Below are positions 34,446-43,484 of a stretch of 58,045 nt of DNA, piece by piece. Location: the NCBI RefSeq assembly GCF_017471675.1, contig NZ_JAFUSK010000006.1, positions 1 through 58,045 of the forward strand, in the 5' to 3' direction. The notes beneath the pieces were generated by a model. That model had not been told where the DNA came from, did not search any database, and saw only the letters and a list, made by a program, of their open reading frames with translations. The stretch comes from Pseudobutyrivibrio sp. (GTDB lineage: Bacteria > Bacillota > Clostridia > Lachnospirales > Lachnospiraceae). The position numbers and the translations under genes were made by a program. Position 1 is the stretch's first letter. The number at the start of each line of letters is the position of its first letter.

Positions 34446-36806
34446 TTATTCCTTATGATTAAGACGAGCTTCATATTTCTTGTTGGCGCGGGCGTTTTTG
34501 AAGAAGCCACCGATTACGCCGCCAAGGCCACGGAAGAAGTGTCCGTTGGCAATCTTTACAATGCTTTCTACCATTTCACGGCTTACCATTCCGCCTGACA
34601 TCTTACAGATTGCTCTGAAAGGCATGTTGTAGATGAACATTGTGTTAAGATCAGGTACGCCCTTTTCATAAGATTTATCAAGATTGTTCTTAAGTACCTT
34701 GTAAACTAATCTGCAAATTCCGCTCTTAGCATCCTTCATCTGGCAGAGGGCATCGTTGATATCAAGTGGTCCAACCTTTTCCTCTGGAAGTGGTGCAGCG
34801 TAAAGCTTTTCGAACTCTTCGTAGTGAACGTTTCTAACCTTACCTGTCTTGTAGCTTGGTAGGCTTTCAATATCGTAAGGTAATTCAGTAATAGTGCCTG
34901 CCTTTGTGATTCTGCCTGTAAGCTCTATGTCACGAACATTTCCACCTACATATATCTCATACTCACCACCTTCAATTTCCCACTTGTTACTTACAGTTGA
35001 GAAATAGCGGAAGGTCTTATCATCAAATGGAATCTCTACATCTGCTGATTCACCAGCCTTAATCCAAACCTTCTTGAAGCCCTTAAGCTCCTTCTTAGGA
35101 CGGATAAGTCCTGATTCGGATTTACCTATGTACATCTGAGCTATCTCAGCGCCGTCGCGATTTCCTGTATTCTTAATAGTGAACTTAATTCCCTCTTCTG
35201 AAACTGAAAGAGCTGAATATTCAAATGTGGTGTAGCTAAGTCCAAATCCAAATGGGAACTGCACTGCCACATCAGCTGTATCGTAATAACGATATCCAAT
35301 GAATGGTCCCTCGCGATACTGAAGATTTCTCTTTTCTGTATCTGCGTAGTTTACAATCGAGCAATCCGTATATGCGAATGGATAAGACTCTGAAAGCTTA
35401 CCAGTTGGAATTTCCTTTCCAACAATAATATCAAGTAATGCTGATGCTCCAGCCTGTCCTGTTAAGTATCCGTGAAGTAAAGCCTGTAAGTTGCCAAGCC
35501 ATGGCATCTTTACTGATGAACCTGCACTCATAACACCAATGATGTGCTTGTTGTAAACTGTAAGCTCCTCAAGCTCCTTTATCTGATACTCAGGCACATC
35601 GATTGACATTCTGTCTGCGCCTTCGCTTTCAGCGATTTCATCTAATCCGAAGAAGAATAAAACTACATCTGCCTTCTCTGGATCATCTGTTACATTTAAA
35701 TCGTAGTTTGCAATCTGCTCTCTAATAGTCTCAACCTTTGTTGAATTAACCTGTGAACTACCAGAACCCTGGTAACGTGGCTTATCAACAAATGGTCCGC
35801 GTAAACAAACTGTTGTACCTGCCTTAAGTGGAAGGATATCTTCATCATTCTTAAGAAGCACCGCTGAGTTAACAGCTGCCTTTTTAGCAATCGCGTGGTG
35901 TGCTTCCTTATCGAATCCCTTAGTATGGTCATTCTCCTTGAAGTAGATAGCTGCTTCTATAATAGGAAGAATTGCCTTATCGATTTCCTCTTCTGTGATG
36001 CGTCCTTCGCCTTCTGTAGCTGCCTTGATAAGCTCTCTTGCTGAATCAAGACCAGGATTTGGCATCTCTACATTGGACTGACATTTAACACCAGCCACGT
36101 GGTCGTTACTAGCGCCCCAATCTGTAACAACGATACCGTCAAATCCCCACTCTTCTCTAAGGATATCTACAAGAAGATGCTTGTTCTCGTTTGCATACTG
36201 ACCGTTAACCTCGTTGTAAGCAGACATAATTGTCTTTGCCCCACCTTCCTTAACAGCGATTTCAAATGCTGTAAGGTAAATCTCACGAAGTGTACGCTCA
36301 TCAACAACAGCGTTCATAGCCATTCTGCGATACTCACGAGAGTTGACAGCGAAATGCTTAGGGCAAGAATAAACATGCTTGCTCTGAATACCTCTTACAT
36401 AAGCTGCAGCCATCTTACCTGCAAGGATTGGGTCTTCGCTAAAGTACTCAAAGTTTCTTCCACAAAGTGGAGAGCGTTTCATATTAAGACCAGGTCCAAG
36501 TAAAACATCTACATTCTGTGCCACTGCTTCCTCACCAAGGGCTGCACCGATTTCTTCACCAAGGCTAGGATCCCAGCTATTAGCAACTGTTGCTGCTGTT
36601 GGGAAGCATGTAGCTGGAAGCGATGCGTTAAGTCCTAAGTGATCACCAGCCCCCTCTTGACGACGTAACCCGTGAGGGCCATCAGAAAAGGTAATTGACT
36701 GAATCCCCAAGCGTGGAATGTCACGTGACTCCCACTCATTCTTACCGCTTAAAAGTGCGGCCTTCTCCATCAATGTAAGCTTTGAAATTATTTCTTTAGC
36801 GTCCAT
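34446..36806 (-). CDS. Canonical cytosolic GH3 beta-glycosidase
   Basis: 786 aa in the usual domain order: TIM barrel (5-290) with FSDGPHGLR, GRNFEYFSEDP, CPKHFAVN and nucleophile D229 (VVTDWGAS); C-terminal sandwich domain (315-550, SAVLLKNDEDILPL); Fn3-like domain (560-640, NTGNRDGAEIAQMYI); and an extra ~140-residue helical tail of unknown role. There is no signal peptide or membrane helix, so it acts on imported oligosaccharides, probably beta-glucosides or xylosides. RBS GGAGG precedes the ATG. It is flanked on both sides by permuted, extracellular GH3 genes, suggesting a two-compartment pathway. Confidence 0.93.
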   Translation of the reverse strand: MDAKEIISKLTLMEKAALLSGKNEWESRDIPRLGIQSITFSDGPHGLRRQEGAGDHLGLNASLPATCFPTAATVANSWDPSLGEEIGAALGEEAVAQNVDVLLGPGLNMKRSPLCGRNFEYFSEDPILAGKMAAAYVRGIQSKHVYSCPKHFAVNSREYRRMAMNAVVDERTLREIYLTAFEIAVKEGGAKTIMSAYNEVNGQYANENKHLLVDILREEWGFDGIVVTDWGASNDHVAGVKCQSNVEMPNPGLDSARELIKAATEGEGRITEEEIDKAILPIIEAAIYFKENDHTKGFDKEAHHAIAKKAAVNSAVLLKNDEDILPLKAGTTVCLRGPFVDKPRYQGSGSSQVNSTKVETIREQIANYDLNVTDDPEKADVVLFFFGLDEIAESEGADRMSIDVPEYQIKELEELTVYNKHIIGVMSAGSSVKMPWLGNLQALLHGYLTGQAGASALLDIIVGKEIPTGKLSESYPFAYTDCSIVNYADTEKRNLQYREGPFIGYRYYDTADVAVQFPFGFGLSYTTFEYSALSVSEEGIKFTIKNTGNRDGAEIAQMYIGKSESGLIRPKKELKGFKKVWIKAGESADVEIPFDDKTFRYFSTVSNKWEIEGGEYEIYVGGNVRDIELTGRITKAGTITELPYDIESLPSYKTGKVRNVHYEEFEKLYAAPLPEEKVGPLDINDALCQMKDAKSGICRLVYKVLKNNLDKSYEKGVPDLNTMFIYNMPFRAICKMSGGMVSREMVESIVKIANGHFFRGLGGVIGGFFKNARANKKYEARLNHKE

Positions 36807-36844
36807 AGTTATCCTCCATTAATCTTGATTATAATTTACCACCA

Positions 36845-36880
36845 CATTAACAAAACAAGTTGTCCCGAAGGACAACTTGT
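36845..36880 (-). terminator. Terminator with UUCG tetraloop after the 1011-aa GH3 gene
   Basis: An 11-bp perfect stem ACAAGTTGTCC (36855-36865 with 36870-36880) is capped on the minus strand by TTCG, a very stable tetraloop. TTTTGTTAATG follows. It lies about 24 bp after the stop of the upstream GH3 gene. Confidence 0.8.
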
Positions 36881-36903
36881 CAAAATTTAATGATAACTTG
36901 CAA

Positions 36904-39900
36904 TTATTCTACTACAACAGTTACATCGGTGTTCTTCCTTAATCTAAGTACAGAAAGAAGAATAAGTATTACTATAACAATTCCACATACCAAATCTATT
37001 GCATAAATAATATACTGATAAGGCTCTACAAGTGGAACATATCTACTACCTGGCATACCACCATTCATAGCGTTTGAGTTTGCAATAGTATAAAGGATGT
37101 GGTGTGCAGCAATTCTTCCATAGTGATAATCACTAGCATTGTTGATATCAAATGTATATCTTGCACCATCCGGTACATTTGTAAGCTTACCATCTGCGCC
37201 TGCCTGTATCATCTGACCTGCATCCATAAACACACCAGTATTAGCATTATCAGTTATGATAAATCCATTGAATCCCCATTCATTTCTTACAATGCCTGTA
37301 ATAAGTGGATAATCACCACCTGCCCAAGTGTAGCCAATTCTGTTAAATGAAGTCATCATACCCTGACATACTGGAAGTTCAGCTGTAGCATTTTCATATG
37401 TACCATCTTCATTTGTCTTAACATAATTAACTGTAGTATTGCCACCCTTCATACAAATCTCGAAAGGCTCTAAATAGATTTCTCTTGCAGCTTGTTCATT
37501 TAAAAATGTAGCAAGTGAGAACTGACCTACAGTATCACCTCTATGATTTTCCTGATCATTAACTGCAAAATGCTTGATAAATGCGTATACGCCTTTACTT
37601 GCAGCTGTCTTTATTTCCTCAATAGCCATTGAACCAGAAAGGAATGGATCCTCTGAATAATATTCATTATTTCTTCCTGAAAATGGAGTTCTATGAATAT
37701 TCATCGCTGGTGCATACCAGCCATTTACACCAATTTCGAATGATGTATTTCCTACCATCTGTCCAAATTCTGCTGCAAGTTCTCTATCCCAAGACTGTGC
37801 CATTACAAGAACGCCACAATAAACATATCCATAAATATGGAAGCCATCAGCATCCATTGCATAATTAATTAATCCTGTAGCTGCATCTCTATCTACTGCA
37901 GCTGGCTTGTCTACTGACTTAAGTGAATATGTACCATATCCTGATTGTGTAATAAGAATTTGGTAATCCTCTGGAGTTAATTCATCAAGAAGATCATCCC
38001 AAAGAGGATCATTATAATCAAGGCCTCTAAGTTGTATAAGTGTTATATCTTTCTTCTTTCCATACACAATTTCCTCATCAAAATCATTGGATTCTGTGCT
38101 CAATGAATCAAATGAATCAAGCTTGCCTAAATCCTCTTTAGAAATAGTCTTTTTCCATGTATAAGACTTTCCATCTGAACCATTAATTCTATTTCCCCAA
38201 GTACTAATCACATCACTTGGCTCACCATCTGTTTTAGGGAAAGTGCCTATCCAATCATTTCTTGTAAGGTAAACATCACCAGATGAAGCATGGTCAAGCT
38301 GGTTTGTTATTTTCACGCCAGTCTGAGAATCTACTGCATAAGTTGTGGTATCTACCTCTGTATTTGCTGGAGTGTATTCATTAACAAGAGCATCATTTCC
38401 TACATCTGTCATGCCATCTTCCACAGTCTTACCCTTGAATGCAAGGATGTTATTGATAGCGTTGTGAGAATCCTGCCCAGCTGTAATATAATAATCACCT
38501 GCATCAAGGATATATGTCTTCGCATTTACGTAATCGTATGACTTTAACTGTTCCTTGTTAAATGTAACAGATACCTTCTGGCTCTCTCCTGGAGCAAGCT
38601 CCCTCGTTCTGTCATAACCTACTAAAACTACTGATGATTTTTCTACCAAATTAGCTTTGTCGTAATCTGTGTATGGGCTCTGTGCGTAAATTTCTACTAC
38701 ATCGGCGCCAGCTACATCACCTGTATTTGTAACAGTTACAGTAGCTGTACATACATCTTTGTTCCAAGTTGTATTGAAATCAGACCACTCAAAATCTGTA
38801 TAAGAAAGACCATAACCAAATGGATATACTACCTCAGCAGAATAATCAAAATCTCCTGCATTTCCTTGACCTAAAACTACATCTTCATATCTTGTCTCAT
38901 AATATCTGTAGCCAACATATATACCTTCACGATAGTTTACATAGTTATACTTTGTAGCATTTCCTGCCTCATCATAGTAAACAAAATCGCCAAAGTTCTG
39001 CGCTGCAGGAGAATTTAATGCATCCGCCTCATAAGTATCAACTGTGTGTCCTGATGGATTGATTTCTCCAGCAAAAATCTTTGCTACTGACTTTAATCCC
39101 ATTGTTCCCATATTTGGAACTGACACAATTGTGTGAATACTCTCATAGTCCTTTGTCCAAGATAAATCAAGAGCAGCCCCTGAATTAATGATAAGAACCA
39201 CATCATCATATTTTTCATTTAAGTAATTAATGATTTCTAATTCAACAGAATCAGGCTCGATATATGTCTTATTCTGATCTTCCTTCTTATCTGTATGGTT
39301 AAACATTGAACGAGGCATGTCTCGTCCCTCACCAGCTACGCGACTCCATACAAAAACCGGTGTAGTACCATCGATACTATCTAACAAACCAGATTCGTCC
39401 TCAAGTTTTGAAAGAGGACACTCATTTATAGAGAAGTCTTCATCAACACCATAGCCTACAGAACCTTCTCCAAGACCATAGTCTTTACCATTTCCTTCTG
39501 AGTAGAACTTCCAAAGCTTATCATTTACTTCAAAGCCCTCACCTGTAAAGCTATCAAAGATATTGCTTCCTGTTCCACCAATAAAGCTTACCGACGAATG
39601 GCCTACAAAACTTAATTTGCTGTTCTTTTTAAGTGGCAATGTTTTATTGTCATTTTTTAGAAGAACAACACCTTCTGCTGCCATTCTCATATCAAGAGCT
39701 TCCTTATCTGCCTGGGCAGCGTCAGCATCTGGATAATCAGACTTGGTATACTCTAAATCAAGTCCATCTGTTTTAGCCTTGGAATTATCAACTTTTGCTT
39801 GCTTAATTCCTAAAGCACTCATTACAGAGTTTGAATTTGGTGGTATGTACATATTAGCTGCAACTATAACAACCACCATTGCGATACAGACAATTGCAGA

Positions 39901-39939
39901 AACAACCGTCTTTATCAAGTTAACACTTTTTTTCTTCAT
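36904..39939 (-). CDS. Circularly permuted, membrane-tethered GH3 glycosidase (second copy)
   Basis: 1011 aa. An N-terminal signal-anchor helix lies at about 8-30 after MKKKS, and a C-terminal helix at about 973-1000 precedes a basic tail. Domain order is swapped as in the gene at 30503: sandwich domain (85-420, AEGVVLLKNDNKTLPL), Fn3-like (430-515, GDVAGADVVEIYA), then TIM barrel (650-950) with GRNNEYYSEDP, FIKHFAVNDQ and nucleophile D897 (IITDNA). The catalytic body should face outward. It is the gene directly after the two-component systems, which may control it. Its ribosome site is inside a strong hairpin (39951-39999). Confidence 0.9.
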   Translation of the reverse strand: MKKKSVNLIKTVVSAIVCIAMVVVIVAANMYIPPNSNSVMSALGIKQAKVDNSKAKTDGLDLEYTKSDYPDADAAQADKEALDMRMAAEGVVLLKNDNKTLPLKKNSKLSFVGHSSVSFIGGTGSNIFDSFTGEGFEVNDKLWKFYSEGNGKDYGLGEGSVGYGVDEDFSINECPLSKLEDESGLLDSIDGTTPVFVWSRVAGEGRDMPRSMFNHTDKKEDQNKTYIEPDSVELEIINYLNEKYDDVVLIINSGAALDLSWTKDYESIHTIVSVPNMGTMGLKSVAKIFAGEINPSGHTVDTYEADALNSPAAQNFGDFVYYDEAGNATKYNYVNYREGIYVGYRYYETRYEDVVLGQGNAGDFDYSAEVVYPFGYGLSYTDFEWSDFNTTWNKDVCTATVTVTNTGDVAGADVVEIYAQSPYTDYDKANLVEKSSVVLVGYDRTRELAPGESQKVSVTFNKEQLKSYDYVNAKTYILDAGDYYITAGQDSHNAINNILAFKGKTVEDGMTDVGNDALVNEYTPANTEVDTTTYAVDSQTGVKITNQLDHASSGDVYLTRNDWIGTFPKTDGEPSDVISTWGNRINGSDGKSYTWKKTISKEDLGKLDSFDSLSTESNDFDEEIVYGKKKDITLIQLRGLDYNDPLWDDLLDELTPEDYQILITQSGYGTYSLKSVDKPAAVDRDAATGLINYAMDADGFHIYGYVYCGVLVMAQSWDRELAAEFGQMVGNTSFEIGVNGWYAPAMNIHRTPFSGRNNEYYSEDPFLSGSMAIEEIKTAASKGVYAFIKHFAVNDQENHRGDTVGQFSLATFLNEQAAREIYLEPFEICMKGGNTTVNYVKTNEDGTYENATAELPVCQGMMTSFNRIGYTWAGGDYPLITGIVRNEWGFNGFIITDNANTGVFMDAGQMIQAGADGKLTNVPDGARYTFDINNASDYHYGRIAAHHILYTIANSNAMNGGMPGSRYVPLVEPYQYIIYAIDLVCGIVIVILILLSVLRLRKNTDVTVVVE

Positions 39940-39950
39940 ATAATATGCAA

Positions 39951-39999
39951 CCTCCCTGCTTCTATTTATGATATGAATACCATAGCAGAAGCAGGGAGG
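39951..39999 (-). promoter_or_regulatory. Hairpin sequestering the GH3 ribosome-binding site
   Basis: A 13-bp perfect stem CCTCCCTGCTTCT/AGAAGCAGGGAGG with a 23-nt loop. On the minus strand the downstream arm ends in GGGAGG, the only ribosome site for the GH3 start 11 nt later, and the upstream arm is its exact anti-sequence. No T-run follows, so it looks like a translation switch or attenuator rather than a terminator. Confidence 0.6.
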
Positions 40000-40033
40000 C
40001 TAAAACTCAAATCTGCATATTTTGTATTTTTAA

Positions 40034-41284
40034 TTACATTTTCTGATTATTGGGAACTACCACTGTACACATAAATATGTTATTAGATGTATCTACAGAG
40101 AGACTTCCATCATATTTTTCTATAATATTTTGAATATATTGCAATTCATCTTTTTGATCTATTAGTGTCTCATAATAACTTTCACATTGAAAAATAGTAA
40201 GCCGTTTTTTTACAAAAGTTGTAACTGAAAGGACTCTCCTTTCACTAGTAGCTACTTTTTCCGAAAGGGATATTGCAATATCAAGTAGTCCATGTATTAT
40301 GCTATATAAATCTGTGTTCTCTAAACTTTCAAAACCTTTACCATCAGCAATACATGACCAATTAATGCGATCCCTTTCACAACGCATACTTATCTCTGTA
40401 AGTATTGTATCCAAAATTGCATTACCTGTATTTTGAGTACTGTTATATAAAGTTATCAACTCCTTAGCATTGTGAATTGAGGTTCTTACGATTTCTGGGT
40501 CATCGGTGTTTTCTGCCTTCTCCAATTGATGTTTTAAATCGTGAAGCTTAGTGTTTATCAGTTCTATACTTCCCCGTGAAAAATTGAGTTGCTTATTTTG
40601 CTGTTCCCAAAGCATAGTTTGATTATCCAGCTTTCGTTGCACACTATATCTACGTTGCATAGTAGTGTTCCAAATTAAAATAAAAAAGCAACATGCAGCC
40701 CCGTAAAAGCGCATTATTTTAAATGCCTGAGCCATTTCTAATGGAGTTTCATAATATGCTGTTATACTGCTTAGTATCAAAGTGACAGAAACAACCACCG
40801 CAAAATACAATACAGCCTCAGTCCAAGGCGCATCATATTTTCCTCCATCAGAAGCTCTTTTGGATATTAAAAAATAAAAAATAATATATATTCCCAGCTG
40901 AAGTATTATTGTGAATGTAATTTTCAATGGTTGATTCTCTTTAGCATCAATTATTTTTGATAAATCATAAATTAAATTTTGAGTGGCATAAGCATTTGCT
41001 AAAACAACAAGTGCGTCCCAAAAACTGATATTACATAATAAGATGATGTAAACAAACAGCATCACCAACACTAGAGCTATGAAAGAATATCCGTATATAC
41101 GATTTGAAACCCCATCAAAGATTTCCACTACAATATAATCTATAGCAATACTAAATATGAAATATAAAGTAGTTGCCACTATAAAACGAAGAATAAACCT
41201 ACTCCTATGTATTAGTGGAATTATAAAAATGATACCTGAAATAAGTAAATGAAAAATAAATTCTTCAATCAAATCTACAATCAT
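40034..41284 (-). CDS. AgrC-like sensor protein with degenerate ATPase domain
   Basis: 416 aa. Six or so membrane helices fill residues 8-225, followed by a coiled coil and the phospho-acceptor helix HDLKHQLE. The ATP-binding domain is damaged: the N-box reads GLLDIAIS, with I336 where Asn coordinates magnesium, and the lid plus G-box are absent. Between CESY and EKYDG there are only 18 residues, against 44 in the neighbouring sensor. It probably cannot bind ATP. It may act as a receptor subunit, a heterodimer partner of the intact sensor, or a phosphatase. It starts 4 bp after its response regulator gene. Confidence 0.85.
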   Translation of the reverse strand: MIVDLIEEFIFHLLISGIIFIIPLIHRSRFILRFIVATTLYFIFSIAIDYIVVEIFDGVSNRIYGYSFIALVLVMLFVYIILLCNISFWDALVVLANAYATQNLIYDLSKIIDAKENQPLKITFTIILQLGIYIIFYFLISKRASDGGKYDAPWTEAVLYFAVVVSVTLILSSITAYYETPLEMAQAFKIMRFYGAACCFFILIWNTTMQRRYSVQRKLDNQTMLWEQQNKQLNFSRGSIELINTKLHDLKHQLEKAENTDDPEIVRTSIHNAKELITLYNSTQNTGNAILDTILTEISMRCERDRINWSCIADGKGFESLENTDLYSIIHGLLDIAISLSEKVATSERRVLSVTTFVKKRLTIFQCESYYETLIDQKDELQYIQNIIEKYDGSLSVDTSNNIFMCTVVVPNNQKM

Positions 41285-41288
41285 CTAT

Positions 41289-41993
41289 CTATATTCCTTT
41301 CTTATAGTACTCAACCATTTTTTGCATAAAATCCTTTTTGCGAGGACGGCTGATTTTCAGTAATTCATCACTAATAACTACACAATCATCCTTAATCCCT
41401 TCAACATAACGTAAATTAACCAAATAACAGCTATTGCACTTTGCAAACTTGTCGGTTGGAAAATTACCTTCAATATTTTTTAATGATCCTTTATCTGTAA
41501 TTATCTTATCTACAAGATGATAAAATATATCATGCTTTTGAACTTCCACGTATTTTATCGTCTTTAGGCTGATTTTACTAATTTCATCATTTTTTTTAAT
41601 AATGATAAATCCATCTTCATTCATTTCATTTATCTGTCTAATTCTATCAAGCTTCATAGCAAAAGCAAAATACTCAACCGGCTTTATCACATAATCAATA
41701 GCCCTTACTTTGTAGCCTGATATTGCATATTGAGGAGCATTTGTAATAAACATCAAAGGAACATCCTCATCTACTCTTCTTAATTCACTAGCTGCTGCCA
41801 TTCCATCCAAATGAGGCATTTCAATATCCATAAGTATAGCATCATAGATAGGCTTATAATTCTCAATAAAGCTCATACCATCAGAAAATATAGTTGTATC
41901 TATCTCTACTCCTTTATCTATGGCATATTTTTTTATTTGGTTTTCAAGTTGATTTACATATTGAATTTCATCTTCTACTATTGCTATTTTCAT
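41289..41993 (-). CDS. LytTR-family response regulator 1
   Basis: 234 aa from the ATG at 41993; the ATG two codons earlier abuts AGAGG with no spacing. The receiver domain (1-120) has the acidic pair E7-D8, phospho-acceptor D56 (LMDIEMPHLDG) and K in VIKPV. The LytTR DNA-binding domain (135-234) contains KYVEVQKHDIFYH and KCNSCYLVNLRYV. It pairs with the degenerate sensor downstream. LytTR regulators bind direct repeats next to -35 boxes and often control surface, competence or peptide-signalling genes. A 25-codon peptide gene ends just upstream. Confidence 0.92.
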   Translation of the reverse strand: MKIAIVEDEIQYVNQLENQIKKYAIDKGVEIDTTIFSDGMSFIENYKPIYDAILMDIEMPHLDGMAAASELRRVDEDVPLMFITNAPQYAISGYKVRAIDYVIKPVEYFAFAMKLDRIRQINEMNEDGFIIIKKNDEISKISLKTIKYVEVQKHDIFYHLVDKIITDKGSLKNIEGNFPTDKFAKCNSCYLVNLRYVEGIKDDCVVISDELLKISRPRKKDFMQKMVEYYKKGI

Positions 41994-42002
41994 AAACATC
42001 CT

Positions 42003-42080
42003 CTAATGCCAATTATTTACATATTCTTTAAATCTAGGAAGTGGCACAGCAACTTTTCCTCTAACATTTGAAATTAACAT
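42003..42080 (-). CDS. Candidate 25-aa peptide gene between the two-component systems
   Basis: A 25-codon frame (MLISNVRGKV..., ending VNNWH) runs from an ATG at 42080 to a TAG only 9 nt before the response regulator start, so translation would be coupled. It fills most of the 123-bp gap between sensor 2 and regulator 1. The product is basic and has no double-glycine leader or Cys. AgrC/LytTR systems often have a peptide gene nearby, so a signalling peptide is possible. The ribosome site is weak, and chance cannot be excluded. Confidence 0.35.
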   Translation of the reverse strand: MLISNVRGKVAVPLPRFKEYVNNWH

Positions 42081-42116
42081 ATGATTTTTGATGATTCTAT
42101 CTCTAAGAGAAGGGAA

Positions 42117-43475
42117 TCATTTCTTGGTCGCTAGCAAAACCTTTACTTTGAACCAGCCATCTTCGTAGCTTACATTCATAGCACCATCGTATTTTTCTGC
42201 CACCTGGCCAATAGATTTTAGGCCGAAGCCGTGCTTTACATTATCTTTTTTGGTGGTGCCAGGTAGATTATCATTCTTAAAAATTCTTCGTCTTTGATTC
42301 TTTCTTAGCCTTACATTAGAGCTATCAGAGTAGTTTTCACACTCTACAATTATAAATTGATTTCGAGAGCGAACCGACATGGTGATTAGCCTCTTCTCAT
42401 GATCCTCCACCTGCTGAGTAGCTTCTATTGCATTATCCAAAAGATTTCCAAAAAGTGAACAGATATCTTTTACGTGGATACCAGAAAGCAAATCACCGTC
42501 TACCATGGCATTGAGGGTGATGTTCTTCTTTTGACACTGTAGGCTTTTGGTGGTGAGGATAACATCTAGTACCTTGTTTCCAGTGTTCATGAAGGATTCC
42601 TGAATAGCAATAGCCTGCTCCATATCCTCTAGCACCTCAGCACGTCTTACCGGGTCATCCTCTTCCTTTAATGCCATTACATAATGCTTCATATCGTGCA
42701 TTTCTTTACGAAGTGCCTCTGAATTGTCAACAGCCAGCTTGTACTGTTCATACTGCTTCTGGAATAGCTGATTAATGGCATCGCTTTCGTTTTTGGCAGC
42801 CATCTCATTACGACGTCCCATTTCTGTCATCAACATTAACATACCACCAAAATCAACAAGAGTTCTTACATATAACATGTTTTCTGAAGCAGAGAATGGT
42901 GTCTTTTGAGTTATAAAGCTAAGGTTTGACATGATAAACGCCCCGATACCTGTAACTATAACGCTTATAAGTTCATTGGTTTTTACATTAAGATTTTTAT
43001 TTGGAGGGATGTTGCCTTTTTCAAAATTATAATAAGCAATAAATGTTATCGTATATACGATAACCATTACTACAACAGATTCGGTAAAATCAGCTACATC
43101 TGAAAAATAAACGCACCATACATACAACTGAATGTATAGGGATGCTGCAAATTCTGCCAAAACAAACGCATGAGTAGTAATAACTCCACAATCTCTCGGC
43201 TTAATATCTAACACAAAATACAAAGAAGCGTACATCAGTGCAACTGCGCCCATCATGCAAGGAATCCAGAATTCTATAGGAAGTAAGCCTGCTATAAACT
43301 GATATATAATCTGTATTGCTAATGTACCTATGCATTGGAAAACATACACCTTGTCGTGGCGTCTTCTTTTATAAATATTAAAATAAACAAAAACCGCTAG
43401 CCATTCAGCAATAGCGGTAAAAAGTCGCGGTGTATCCTGTAATTTCACTGGGTCTAAAAAAGCATGTAAGTCCAT
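42117..43475 (-). CDS. AgrC-like sensor histidine kinase, intact
   Basis: 452 aa. Seven or so membrane helices occupy residues 15-225. A coiled coil leads to the acceptor helix MHDMKHYVMAL. The HATPase domain is complete, with N-box NLLDNAIEA (N348) and G-box HGFGLKSI (415-422). This is the AgrC/LytS-like HPK10 layout, typical of peptide-sensing quorum systems. RBS AGGAG lies 6 nt before the ATG, 9 bp after response regulator 2. It is probably the catalytically active sensor of the pair and may also phosphorylate regulator 1. Signal unknown. Confidence 0.92.
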   Translation of the reverse strand: MDLHAFLDPVKLQDTPRLFTAIAEWLAVFVYFNIYKRRRHDKVYVFQCIGTLAIQIIYQFIAGLLPIEFWIPCMMGAVALMYASLYFVLDIKPRDCGVITTHAFVLAEFAASLYIQLYVWCVYFSDVADFTESVVVMVIVYTITFIAYYNFEKGNIPPNKNLNVKTNELISVIVTGIGAFIMSNLSFITQKTPFSASENMLYVRTLVDFGGMLMLMTEMGRRNEMAAKNESDAINQLFQKQYEQYKLAVDNSEALRKEMHDMKHYVMALKEEDDPVRRAEVLEDMEQAIAIQESFMNTGNKVLDVILTTKSLQCQKKNITLNAMVDGDLLSGIHVKDICSLFGNLLDNAIEATQQVEDHEKRLITMSVRSRNQFIIVECENYSDSSNVRLRKNQRRRIFKNDNLPGTTKKDNVKHGFGLKSIGQVAEKYDGAMNVSYEDGWFKVKVLLATKK

Positions 43476-43484
43476 AAATATCTC

